From: Lachnoclostridium sp. UBA1308
GTDB lineage: Bacteria > Bacillota > Clostridia > Lachnospirales > Lachnospiraceae
Reading direction: 5' to 3'
DNA: 21,184 nt
NCBI GenBank assembly: GCA_002307215.1
Contig: DBTU01000032.1
Location: 14,039 to 35,222, forward strand
The notes beneath the pieces are model-generated. The model ran no database searches. It was not told the DNA's origin and saw only the letters and a list, made by a program, of their open reading frames with translations. Of the stretch, positions 7,766 through 15,666 are shown piece after piece. How positions within the stretch are numbered: position 1 is the first letter of the stretch; each line of letters begins with the position of its first letter. Made by a program: the position numbers and the translations under genes.

Positions 7766-8882
7766 TTAATTCTCCTCCACATGATGAATGACTTTTCTTA
7801 AGATTTTCAAATGCATCCAGTGCTCTGCGTACTACTGCATCCATATTGTAATATCTGTACTCTGCGAGGCGTCCGATAAAAATTACGTTTTCTTCTTCCT
7901 TCATCTCTTCTTCATAGAGTGCAAATTGCGCTTTACATTCTTTCGTTGGGAATGGATAATAGGGCTCACCTTCACTGGCAGGAAATTCCTTACCAATCGT
8001 CGTTTTATCATTCTTTTGATTCGTTAACTTCTTATATTCTGTGATTCTTGTAAAATCATAATCATTCGGATAATTAACGACAGGTGCCTCCTGATATTCT
8101 GATTTATCATGCGTTTCAAAAACAAAATTTATGCTGCGATAGGATAGTCTTCCATATTTATACTGATAAAACTCGTCTGCCGAACCGGTATAGATTAAGG
8201 TTTTGTAATCAAGCTGATCGATTACTTCCTTGTAGTCGGTTTGAAGCATTATCTTTATATTCTTATTTGCTGTCATCCTTTCACACATTCTGGTATATCC
8301 GTGCGAGGGCATTCCTTGATACTTATCATTAAAATATCTGGTATCCCGATTTAATCTGATGGGTATTCTGGAGATTACCGAGGTATCCAGCTCACTGGGA
8401 TCGATTCCCCACTGTTTTCGCGTATAGGTTTCAAATATCTTCTCATAGATATCTTTACCGACCTTGCTGAGTGCAACATCCTTACTTGTCTTGATTTCTT
8501 CAATCTCGACAGCCTGTTTCTTCAAAAATTTCTCCACCTGAGAGCAGTCCAGATTTAGGTTGTACAGCTTATTGATTGTTTCAACGGTAATCGGCATCGG
8601 TACAAGGTTACCGTCGACATAGGTCAATACTCTGTGCCAAAAGTCGTTCCATTTTGTAAACTCAGAAAGATATTCATACACACCGCTGTCATTTGTATGG
8701 AAAATATGCGGTCCGTAATTATGAATCAGAATTCCGTCGTCATTGTAGGAATCATAGATGTTACCACCGATATGCCCTCTTTTCTCGATCACCAGTACCT
8801 TCTCCTTCAGTTCATTTGCAATACGCTCTGCCATCGTGAGCCCTGCAAGCCCTGCTCCAACAATTACATATTTAAATTCCAT
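7758..8882 (-). CDS. glf: UDP-galactopyranose mutase
   Basis: Flavoenzyme that interconverts UDP-galactopyranose and UDP-galactofuranose, the donor for galactofuranose-containing surface glycans. The 374-residue length is normal. The FAD-binding motif GAGLAG is at residues 9-14, with VIEKRGHIGGN at 31-41 as the second half of the nucleotide fold. Other family motifs are NYGPHIFHTN (55-64), KQWGIDPSEL (156-165), YQGMPSHGYTRM (188-199), and GRLAEYRYYNMD (337-348) near the C-terminus. Arg174 and Arg280 are candidates for the conserved substrate-binding arginines. AGGAG precedes the ATG. It lies 13 nt after the upstream membrane-protein gene and overlaps the following GT2 gene. It is the most informative gene for the pathway: this cluster probably makes a Galf glycan. 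Confidence 0.95.
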   Translation of the reverse strand: MEFKYVIVGAGLAGLTMAERIANELKEKVLVIEKRGHIGGNIYDSYNDDGILIHNYGPHIFHTNDSGVYEYLSEFTKWNDFWHRVLTYVDGNLVPMPITVETINKLYNLNLDCSQVEKFLKKQAVEIEEIKTSKDVALSKVGKDIYEKIFETYTRKQWGIDPSELDTSVISRIPIRLNRDTRYFNDKYQGMPSHGYTRMCERMTANKNIKIMLQTDYKEVIDQLDYKTLIYTGSADEFYQYKYGRLSYRSINFVFETHDKSEYQEAPVVNYPNDYDFTRITEYKKLTNQKNDKTTIGKEFPASEGEPYYPFPTKECKAQFALYEEEMKEEENVIFIGRLAEYRYYNMDAVVRRALDAFENLKKSHSSCGGELIG

Positions 8883-8895
8883 AAATTCAATCTCC

Positions 8896-10944
8896 TCATC
8901 TTTTTACAGACTTCTGTGTATCATAGATGGAGGTCTCTCCGAAACTATAAACGCACAGATACGTGGTCATAATATTATCTTCATTTACAAAATAGGAATC
9001 ACTTGTTCGCGCATCAGAATCTACGATAATAAACCTGATGTCATTCTTCTTTACCAAAGCCTCAAGCTCTGCCGGTGTCCCGGCTTCATACATAAGTTTT
9101 ACCTGCTCAGAGCGGTAATTGGTATCATATCCTGCAGACCATGGAAAATATGGCCAACCCTCAAATAACATTGCCCCTCCTAACACCACCTGATTCAGTG
9201 CATAACTGGGGGTCAGGAAGATATCCTTCGAATCGCTGTTCTCATGAACCCATGTTGTTAGCGGGTCGTCCAAATTAAGTACAATAGCCGACTGCGGTGT
9301 ATTCTTCTTCAGAACTGTAACAAAATCATAGATTCCTGTTGCAGTCAGTGCAACAATTAGAAATATACCTACACAGGTGACCAAATAATCTTTTCGTTCA
9401 AACATTTTAATGATAAAAGCTGCCGCAAAAATTCCAAGCAGAATACAACTCATCATAATATATTTATGATTTACTGTAACATCAATCGTAAGTGATACCG
9501 TAAATGCGAATAATAACGGAGTGATAAATATAAGAATCAGATATCTTCCCACGGCCTTTTCAAGACAGAAGGCTGCAAGCAGAACAAACGGTAGTATACC
9601 AAGCAACCGTTCCAAATAAGAGGCTGTACCAAACAGTGTTTTATTGTCTGCGAGGAAGCCGAACAGCGGCTCCGGCGATAGAGCTGATCCATGGATGAAA
9701 AAGTGAGTTTGTAAAACCGCCAGTCCCAGCGTAATAGCAGCAGTTATGGCATACTCAAAACGTCTTCTTGAAAATATTGCCATAAAAAACAAAATCATCA
9801 AACAACAAATCTGGGCTGAACCATGAAAAAACGCAATACTTCCCAGTAAAATACCGGCTCCGATTGACTGCCTAATATCACTGACAATCCATGCTTCTTT
9901 CGTCCCAAAGAAAGTCATAAGACCTTTTGTAAGCTTCTTCGGGCGTCCTTCCTTAGCGTCGTCACCGACTGTTTTCAGGGCGGCAAACATATCGAACAGA
10001 TGCTGCATAAATAAAATTAATACCAGAAACATAACGGATAAACCAAAGGCAAGATGTCGCTGATTACAATACACGTTAAGGTTCCAGAGCCCCCATTCCT
10101 CATGGGTAGTATCCGAAATAAAATCCATATTCTTCGTAAGAGCTCCTAGAATACTTGTACCGGCTGGCAGATTGGCAAGATAAGTAAATAATGTCTTGGA
10201 ACTGCGAAATGCGAAGAACATGCAGGTTAAAATTCCGGCACCGACTTTTCCGGTAATTTTAACTGCCAGAACATATAGTAGTAAAAATGCACTTACTAAA
10301 CTGAGGATACTCGGTATATTAAAGGCATAATCCAGTCTCATACCCAGATATTCAAGATTCCCGGTCAAAAACTGAAACATAAAATGATACCTGATATCTT
10401 GTCCGGCATAATGGGAATAAGTTGTAGGAAAGTTATTGCCATAGGAAAACGACCTGATCATACCAAGATGCGGAGAAAAATCACTGAAAACCGATACTCC
10501 TACATACAACTTATCTGCTCTTACAAAAAAAGTTGTCCACATTAAAATTGAAGCAAGTAAAAGTACTACTCCTACCAGAACATATTCTATCCGCACAGTC
10601 TTTCTGTCCTTACAGATAAGTTCTGATTTCTCCCGCTTATTCTTAACCACCCTTAAATATAATAGAAAGGCAAATACCGAGAAAGCGATCGGCATAACAA
10701 TCAAATTAGCATAAAGCAAAGGCTCTCTGACACTTCCGAACAGATAAGCTATCAGGTAGACCGGCCAGGTCAGTGCAAGCGTCCCGGTAATATACCATGC
10801 CGGAAACAGTATCAGATACCCACTCATAGAAATGGCGTTTCCATAATAGTCCGTCCGGGTCTGAGTCTTTAATCCCGGAAAGAAATAGGCACAAAGTGCC
10901 CAACCGATACCAATACACAGTACAATATATAAAAGTCCTAACAT
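8896..10944 (-). CDS. Large polytopic membrane protein, probable GT-C-like glycosyltransferase
   Basis: A 682-residue protein with about 12 hydrophobic segments from residue 1 to about 545, then a soluble C-terminal part of about 130 residues. I do not recognise a named family. The layout parallels the DUF2298 protein in the same operon. There is an acidic residue in an early outside loop (FSDFSPHLGMIRSF, about 153-167) followed by an aromatic/His-rich loop (QDIRYHFMFQFLTGNL, about 182-197). The C-terminal part begins 'LTTWVHENS' (562-570), contains GWPYFPWSAGYDTNYR (596-611), and ends with NDIRFIIVDSD (634-644). This tail style is common in GT-C-like proteins. GGAGG precedes the ATG. It is 34 nt after the first GT2 gene and 13 nt before glf. 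A flippase or polymerase is the main alternative. Confidence 0.65.
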   Translation of the reverse strand: MLGLLYIVLCIGIGWALCAYFFPGLKTQTRTDYYGNAISMSGYLILFPAWYITGTLALTWPVYLIAYLFGSVREPLLYANLIVMPIAFSVFAFLLYLRVVKNKREKSELICKDRKTVRIEYVLVGVVLLLASILMWTTFFVRADKLYVGVSVFSDFSPHLGMIRSFSYGNNFPTTYSHYAGQDIRYHFMFQFLTGNLEYLGMRLDYAFNIPSILSLVSAFLLLYVLAVKITGKVGAGILTCMFFAFRSSKTLFTYLANLPAGTSILGALTKNMDFISDTTHEEWGLWNLNVYCNQRHLAFGLSVMFLVLILFMQHLFDMFAALKTVGDDAKEGRPKKLTKGLMTFFGTKEAWIVSDIRQSIGAGILLGSIAFFHGSAQICCLMILFFMAIFSRRRFEYAITAAITLGLAVLQTHFFIHGSALSPEPLFGFLADNKTLFGTASYLERLLGILPFVLLAAFCLEKAVGRYLILIFITPLLFAFTVSLTIDVTVNHKYIMMSCILLGIFAAAFIIKMFERKDYLVTCVGIFLIVALTATGIYDFVTVLKKNTPQSAIVLNLDDPLTTWVHENSDSKDIFLTPSYALNQVVLGGAMLFEGWPYFPWSAGYDTNYRSEQVKLMYEAGTPAELEALVKKNDIRFIIVDSDARTSDSYFVNEDNIMTTYLCVYSFGETSIYDTQKSVKR

Positions 10945-10978
10945 TCAATAATTCCTCCAAGCCCACGTCCCTGGCATT

Positions 10979-11974
10979 TTATTCACTCTTGTCAAAAGCC
11001 TGACCTTCCTTGCTCTTCACACATTTTGCCACCAAATACCTGGGTCTGGCTTTCACTTCCTTATATATCTTGGTCAGATAAATGCCAATCATTCCAAGAC
11101 TGATCATGATCGAGCTACCAATGATTAACTGTAGAAGAATTACTGTAGTAAAGCCGCTCGTAGCCCCTCCGACAAATTTCATGTAAAGCGTCTGTAATCC
11201 CATTAGGACTGCACCGATAAACATAATGATTCCGAGCACGGTAATACAATGCAATGGAACAGAGGTATAGGAGGTGATTGCATTTAAAGCAAGACGAATC
11301 AGACGAAATAGAGACCACTTTGTCTTTCCGTTAACTCGTTCAGCCACATCAAAATTAATTTGTTTACGGTCAAATCCCAACCATGCAGTCATACCCCGAA
11401 AGAATATCGCTCGTTCCGGCATGTCCTTCCAGGCTTCAATTACCTTCCTGTCCAGTAGTTTAAAATCCGAAGCCTTTCCCAAATTAATATCTGAAGTCTT
11501 ATATATAATATAGTAAAAGAATTTCGCACACCACTTATAGATGGGATTTTCTTTTCCTCTGGAACTCTTTATACCTTCGATTACATCGAAGCCTTCCTCC
11601 CGCCATACCCTAACCATCTCCGGAATTATCTCCGGAGGATGCTGCAGATCCGCATCCATTACAATTACCATATCTCCATCTGCATAATCCAGTCCGGCAC
11701 ATAGCGCCGATTCTTTCCCAAAGTTTCTGCTAAGGCGTAATGAAGTAACATTAGCCTTATCATTTGCAAGCTGCTTTATTTCCTCCCATGAATTATCCTT
11801 CGATCCATCATCGATCAAGACAAATTGATGCTTAATATGATGATCCTTAAGAACTTTTTCAATCACATCGATAGAGCTCTTGATATGGCTTCCTTCCTGA
11901 TAAACAGGAATAACCAGTGATAGTAATGATTCTTCTGATCTGTTCTGATCTATATTGCATATACCAACCGCCAT
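10979..11974 (-). CDS. Membrane-anchored GtrB/ArnC-like family 2 glycosyltransferase
   Basis: A 331-residue polyprenol-phosphate glycosyltransferase-like protein, expected to move a sugar from a nucleotide donor to undecaprenyl phosphate at the inner membrane face. The GT2 domain starts at SLVIPVYQEG (19-28). FVLIDDGSKD is at 51-60, NFGKESALCAGL at 84-95, the DXD-type VMDADLQHPPE at 105-115, and RGMTAWLGF at 193-201. The KTKWS segment (217-221) belongs to the family's juxtamembrane helices. Two C-terminal membrane segments are at about 240-262 and 276-302, the usual GtrB arrangement. It is the first gene of the eight-gene operon. A TATAAT -10 box lies about 136 nt upstream (12110-12115). The sugar handled cannot be read from sequence. 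Confidence 0.88.
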   Translation of the reverse strand: MAVGICNIDQNRSEESLLSLVIPVYQEGSHIKSSIDVIEKVLKDHHIKHQFVLIDDGSKDNSWEEIKQLANDKANVTSLRLSRNFGKESALCAGLDYADGDMVIVMDADLQHPPEIIPEMVRVWREEGFDVIEGIKSSRGKENPIYKWCAKFFYYIIYKTSDINLGKASDFKLLDRKVIEAWKDMPERAIFFRGMTAWLGFDRKQINFDVAERVNGKTKWSLFRLIRLALNAITSYTSVPLHCITVLGIIMFIGAVLMGLQTLYMKFVGGATSGFTTVILLQLIIGSSIMISLGMIGIYLTKIYKEVKARPRYLVAKCVKSKEGQAFDKSE

Positions 11975-12333
11975 AATGTCCCAATTCCTTCTTTTTGTAA
12001 ATTTAACATATCAATGCTTTTTTCATCAAGCTTAATCGTAGGTAAATGCTTGTCCGCATGGAGTGTTGTATGACCGGAAGAATTTATTTCCAAACATAAA
12101 CTGTATTTTATTATACATGATATAGTCACATATTACCATGCCTTTGTACAAATATTCACAAATCCTTAAGCACTTTGAGTTACTGTTCAACCTAGAAAGG
12201 ATATTGACAAGACTCGGAAAGAAATGTTATAGGAGCCGCTTTCGCTAGGTTGATGGTCCTATTAGTATTAGTATATACACTAACAAACATACCTACCCGT
12301 TGAACTAGTTTAGGTCTGAGATTGCTTAGGCAC
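11975..12333. other. Gene-free region between recG and the glycan operon
   Basis: It holds, from right to left on the minus strand, about 80 nt after the recG stop, the shortened palindromic repeat E2 (12179-12253), and the probable promoter and 5' leader of the glycan operon. On the minus strand TATAAT is at 12110-12115; its -35 box is weak. The leader to the ATG at 11974 is about 130 nt with no riboswitch fold I can recognise. No good rho-independent terminator for recG is visible other than the repeat itself. Confidence 0.45.
12179..12253. repeat. Palindromic repeat element E2 (shortened copy)
   Basis: Positions 12179-12246 match the E3 / E1-right-arm sequence, for example GACAAGACT, GGAAAGAAATGTT, ATAGGAGCCGCTTTCGCT. 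A short deletion removes the CCATAT-region bases after AAATGTT. Instead of a full second arm, the copy closes with CTAGGTTGA (12245-12253), which pairs with TCAACCTAG (12187-12195). It therefore looks like an internally deleted version of the 166-bp element. It lies 80 nt past the recG stop. Confidence 0.75.
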
Positions 12334-14370
12334 TCACAGGGTATTCGTATTTCGTCGCAATATCTTATCTTCCAGATATGGATTTTTTCTGAAAATATCC
12401 TCAACCTCGTCATCTGTCAGATGTTTTACTGCTTCAGCAGCTGCCTTTAGGATACTTGAATCAGTAAAAATATCCCCCAGCTTAAAATCCATATCGCCAC
12501 TTTGTCTGATACCGAAGATATCTCCCGGACCGCGCAGTTTCAGATCCTCACTTGCAATATAAAAACCGTCATTTGATTTATTCAGGATCTCAAGCCTGTC
12601 CCACGCCTCCCGACTACTACTTCCACAGACGAAGATACAGTAGGACTGATGCTCTCCGCGACCGACTCTACCCCTCAGCTGATGTAGCTGTGCCAGCCCA
12701 AAGCGTTCCGCATTCTCTATCATCATGACTGTTGCATTTGGTACATTCACTCCGACTTCAACAACCGTCGTAGAAACAAGTACTTGAATTTCACCGTTTG
12801 TAAAACGTTCCATGACATCATTTTTATCCTTTGGCTTCATCTTACCATGGAGAACCTCAATCGTAATTCCGGGAGCAAGCATCTCATTCAAACGATCCGA
12901 ATATTCAATAACGTTCTCCGCCTCCACTTCCTCACTGCCCTCTACCATCGGGCAGATGACATAGGTCTGTCTGCCGAGTACAGCCTGTTTATCGATAAAG
13001 TGATAAGCACTTGGACGATAATTAGTATCAACCACACAGTTCTTAATCGGAAGACGACTAGCTGGGACTTCATCCACTACAGAAATATCAAGATCACCAT
13101 ATAAGATAATTGCAAGAGTTCTTGGAATTGGTGTCGCACTCATGACGAGTACATGAGGATTCCCTCCTTTATTCATCAGGGTTTCCCTTTGCTTAACGCC
13201 AAACCGATGCTGCTCATCCGTGATGACCAGACCCAGCTTATCATATTCCACCTTCTCCTGTATTAAAGCATGAGTTCCTACGACAATATCTGCCTCATGC
13301 CTCTTAATCATATCATATGCTTCTCTCTTTTCCTTCGCCGTCTGTGATCCGGTCAAAAGACAGATATTGACACCATATTGTGTCAACAGATGCGTTAATG
13401 AATGAAAATGCTGTTTTGCAAGTACCTCGGTCGGCACCATAAAACACGTCTGATATCCGTTCTTAACCGTCATTAAAAGTGCTAAAATAGCAAGAATTGT
13501 CTTTCCGCAACCCACATCACCTTGAATCAAACGATTCATTACAAACTCACTCTGTAAATCCTTTCTCATCTCATCCCAAACTCTTAACTGGGCTTTGGTC
13601 AATGGATACGGCAATGCTTCTATAAGAGTGCTGCACTCCTTACTTTCCTCCATCAAATATTCAGAACGAAGTAAGGTCTTCTTTTCCTTCAACTTTCTAA
13701 GCGCCAAGGTATATAAAAAAAACTCATCAAAAACAAGTCTTTGCCTAGCCTTCATCATGCTTTCCCTATCTTTTGGGAAATGCACCTCCTTTAGCGCTCT
13801 CGTCCTGTCTAAAAGTGCTAAATCTTTCGTTAAGTGCTTTGGAATATAATCCTTTGCAAAAGATAGCTCTTTCAGTACTTGTTTCATTGCTTTGGAGATT
13901 GCATTGTTCGTCAGCCCCTGTGACAGTGGATAAACCGGCTGTAGAATCTTTAATAATTTACAGTAATCTTCTCGCTGCCAGATAACAGGCTGCTCAATAA
14001 CAAGTATTCCGTTCTTTCTTACCACCTTGCCACGAAAAATGTAATGGTATCCTGAGTGTAGGGTTTTCTGCAAAAAAGGCATATTAAACCAGGTAAGAAA
14101 CATCGCTGCTGACGAATCCTTCACCTGCGCACTTACAATCTGAAGGTTTCGAACTCTCTTTGTCTTTGGTGCGGCGGTCAATGACGCCTCAATCGCAACC
14201 GTCATCCCTTCTTTAATAGAAACAATCTCTATCGGTCTCTCAAACTCTTCATATCCTCTCGGGTAATGCTCCAGTAAATCCTGAACCGTTTCGATTCCCA
14301 ACTTGCAAAAAAGCTTTTCCGTCTTTTCTCCAATCCCCTTAATTGATTTAATATTATCATTTGCTTCCAT
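12334..14370 (-). CDS. recG: ATP-dependent DNA helicase RecG
   Basis: RecG remodels stalled replication forks and branch-migrates Holliday junctions. The 678-residue protein has the full domain order. The wedge/OB part spans about 1-160 (opening with KGIGEKTEKLFCKLGIETVQDLLEHYPRGYE). The helicase core has PLTKAQ (256-261), Walker A GDVGCGKT (284-291), DEQHRFG (385-391) and MSATPIPRT (410-418). The RecG-specific end includes STTVVEVGVNVPNA (533-546) and QLHQLRGRVGRGEHQSYCIF (561-580). It starts at the ATG at 14370 after a GGGGGTG site. It is divergent from the YtrA-type regulator, sharing a 170-nt intergenic region. The last residues (ILRRNTNTL) are not a conserved part of the family, and repeat E2 follows 80 nt later. 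Confidence 0.97.
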   Translation of the reverse strand: MEANDNIKSIKGIGEKTEKLFCKLGIETVQDLLEHYPRGYEEFERPIEIVSIKEGMTVAIEASLTAAPKTKRVRNLQIVSAQVKDSSAAMFLTWFNMPFLQKTLHSGYHYIFRGKVVRKNGILVIEQPVIWQREDYCKLLKILQPVYPLSQGLTNNAISKAMKQVLKELSFAKDYIPKHLTKDLALLDRTRALKEVHFPKDRESMMKARQRLVFDEFFLYTLALRKLKEKKTLLRSEYLMEESKECSTLIEALPYPLTKAQLRVWDEMRKDLQSEFVMNRLIQGDVGCGKTILAILALLMTVKNGYQTCFMVPTEVLAKQHFHSLTHLLTQYGVNICLLTGSQTAKEKREAYDMIKRHEADIVVGTHALIQEKVEYDKLGLVITDEQHRFGVKQRETLMNKGGNPHVLVMSATPIPRTLAIILYGDLDISVVDEVPASRLPIKNCVVDTNYRPSAYHFIDKQAVLGRQTYVICPMVEGSEEVEAENVIEYSDRLNEMLAPGITIEVLHGKMKPKDKNDVMERFTNGEIQVLVSTTVVEVGVNVPNATVMMIENAERFGLAQLHQLRGRVGRGEHQSYCIFVCGSSSREAWDRLEILNKSNDGFYIASEDLKLRGPGDIFGIRQSGDMDFKLGDIFTDSSILKAAAEAVKHLTDDEVEDIFRKNPYLEDKILRRNTNTL

Positions 14371-14460
14371 GAATACACCCCCAATCCGGTATCCGAATTA
14401 TATTGTAAACATTATATACGATAAGCTTGGAATAAAAAAGAAAAATAATTAAAAAAGATA

Positions 14461-14489
14461 TTGACATATAAATTATATTGTTGTATTAT
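14461..14489 (+). promoter_or_regulatory. Sigma-A promoter of the YtrA-type operon
   Basis: A perfect TTGACA -35 box (14461-14466) and TATTAT -10 box (14484-14489) are separated by the optimal 17 nt. The start codon of the GntR-type regulator is about 50 nt further on. This is the clearest vegetative promoter in the window. Confidence 0.85.
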
Positions 14490-14509
14490 TGTATTAACCT
14501 CTTAATACA
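14490..14509. promoter_or_regulatory. Dyad operator, probably bound by the GntR/YtrA regulator
   Basis: TGTATTAA and TTAATACA form a perfect 8-bp inverted repeat around a CCTC centre, immediately after the -10 box and covering the expected transcription start. GntR-family regulators of the YtrA group usually repress their own operon from such sites. The assignment to this regulator is inference from position. Confidence 0.75.
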
Positions 14510-14540
14510 GTAGTACAGCAACAAGAAAGGAGATAATATC

Positions 14541-14909
14541 ATGAAATGGGATCTTGATTCAGAACGGCCTGTATATATTCAACTAATCGAGCAGATACAA
14601 TCAGGAATAATATCGGGGCTGTTCAAACCGGGTGATAAACTTCCCTCTGTCAGAGACTTGGCCACAGAAGCAATGGTGAATCCGAATACGATGCAAAAGG
14701 CTTTATCAGAACTGGAGCGTACCGGACTTATTTATACCAACCGCACCAGTGGTAGATTTATTACCTCGGATGAAGAAATGATTATCAAACTCAAACATTT
14801 ATCTGCTAAGGAATTGGTTATGGATTTTATCAACCGCATGAAACAACTTGGCTATGAACCGGAAGAAACATTGACAATCGTAACAGGAATTGTTAAAACA
14901 AAAGAATAA
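14541..14909 (+). CDS. GntR-family transcriptional regulator, YtrA subfamily
   Basis: A 122-residue regulator with the short effector region of the YtrA subgroup. The winged helix-turn-helix covers about 8-75: PVYIQLIEQIQSGIISGLFKPGDKLPSVRDLATEAMVNPNTMQKALSELERTGLIYTNRTSGRFI, with the recognition helix near NPNTMQKALSELE. Residues 80-122 form a small dimerising tail. It starts at an ATG with AAAGGAG upstream. The regulator is expected to repress the operon it heads (ABC ATPase, permease, lipoprotein) through the dyad at 14490-14509. In other Firmicutes such operons answer to cell-envelope stress or envelope-active antibiotics; that role here is inference from family and layout. Confidence 0.93.
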   Translation: MKWDLDSERPVYIQLIEQIQSGIISGLFKPGDKLPSVRDLATEAMVNPNTMQKALSELERTGLIYTNRTSGRFITSDEEMIIKLKHLSAKELVMDFINRMKQLGYEPEETLTIVTGIVKTKE

Positions 14910-14967
14910 AATTGTTTCACATATCAATAAGTATAATAAATGCTAAATGCAGATGGGAGTAATAAAA

Positions 14968-15666
14968 ATGAGTGCAATATTAGAATGTAAATCATTAACT
15001 AAGAAGTTTTCAAGTCTTACGGCTCTTGATAATGTGGACCTAACGCTTGAACGCGGTCACATTATCGGACTGTTAGGTCCTAATGGAAGCGGAAAGACAA
15101 CTTTAATCAAATTAATTAATGGCCTTTTAGTACCAAGCAACGGAAAATTATTAATCGACGGCAAGGAGCCCGGAACCGAATCCAAGAAAATCGTATCATA
15201 TCTGCCGGAAAAAACTTATCTTCCCGATTGGATGCGCGTCTCGGATACCATAGATTTTTTTGAAGATTTTTATGAGGATTTTGATAGAAAGAAAGCCTAC
15301 GATATGCTAAAACGTCTTCAACTTGATCCGACGAAACGTATGAAGACATTATCAAAAGGAACTAAGGAGAAGGTTCAGTTAATCCTTGTCATGAGTCGTG
15401 ATGCAGATCTATACTGTCTGGACGAACCGATCGGTGGTGTTGATCCTGCTGCCAGAGATTATATCCTTAATACCATTATTTCGAATTATAATGAGAAAGC
15501 AACAATTATTATATCAACCCACCTAATTGCAGATGTGGAGACGGTGCTGGATGAGGTGATATTTATCAAAAACGGAAAGATTACACTTCACTCCTCTGTT
15601 GATGATATTCGTACCAAGGAAGGCAAATCCATCGATACTTTATTCAGGGAGGTATTCAAATGCTAA
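14968..15666 (+). CDS. ABC transporter ATP-binding protein, YtrB-like
   Basis: A 232-residue ATPase subunit. Walker A GPNGSGKTT is at 37-45, the signature motif is the variant LSKGTKEK at 128-135 (not LSGGQ), Walker B LYCLDEP is at 148-154 with GGVDP following as D-loop, and the switch histidine is H185 in STH. The Q-loop position reads YLPEKTYLP. These variants are common in YtrB-like transporters paired with YtrA regulators. I start at the ATG at 14968, 8 nt after GGAG; two ATGs up to seven codons earlier have no good site. Its 3' end overlaps the permease gene by 7 nt, which indicates coupled translation. Substrate unknown. Confidence 0.92.
   Translation: MSAILECKSLTKKFSSLTALDNVDLTLERGHIIGLLGPNGSGKTTLIKLINGLLVPSNGKLLIDGKEPGTESKKIVSYLPEKTYLPDWMRVSDTIDFFEDFYEDFDRKKAYDMLKRLQLDPTKRMKTLSKGTKEKVQLILVMSRDADLYCLDEPIGGVDPAARDYILNTIISNYNEKATIIISTHLIADVETVLDEVIFIKNGKITLHSSVDDIRTKEGKSIDTLFREVFKC

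Noticed and set aside
11975..12110. Possible riboswitch in the leader of the glycan operon
   Set aside because: I see only weak, short pairings and no known conserved core.
12192..12413. Minus-strand open frame of 73 codons across E2 and the end of recG
   Set aside because: It overlaps the 3' end of recG in another frame and runs through the repeat; no ribosome binding site or protein-like composition.
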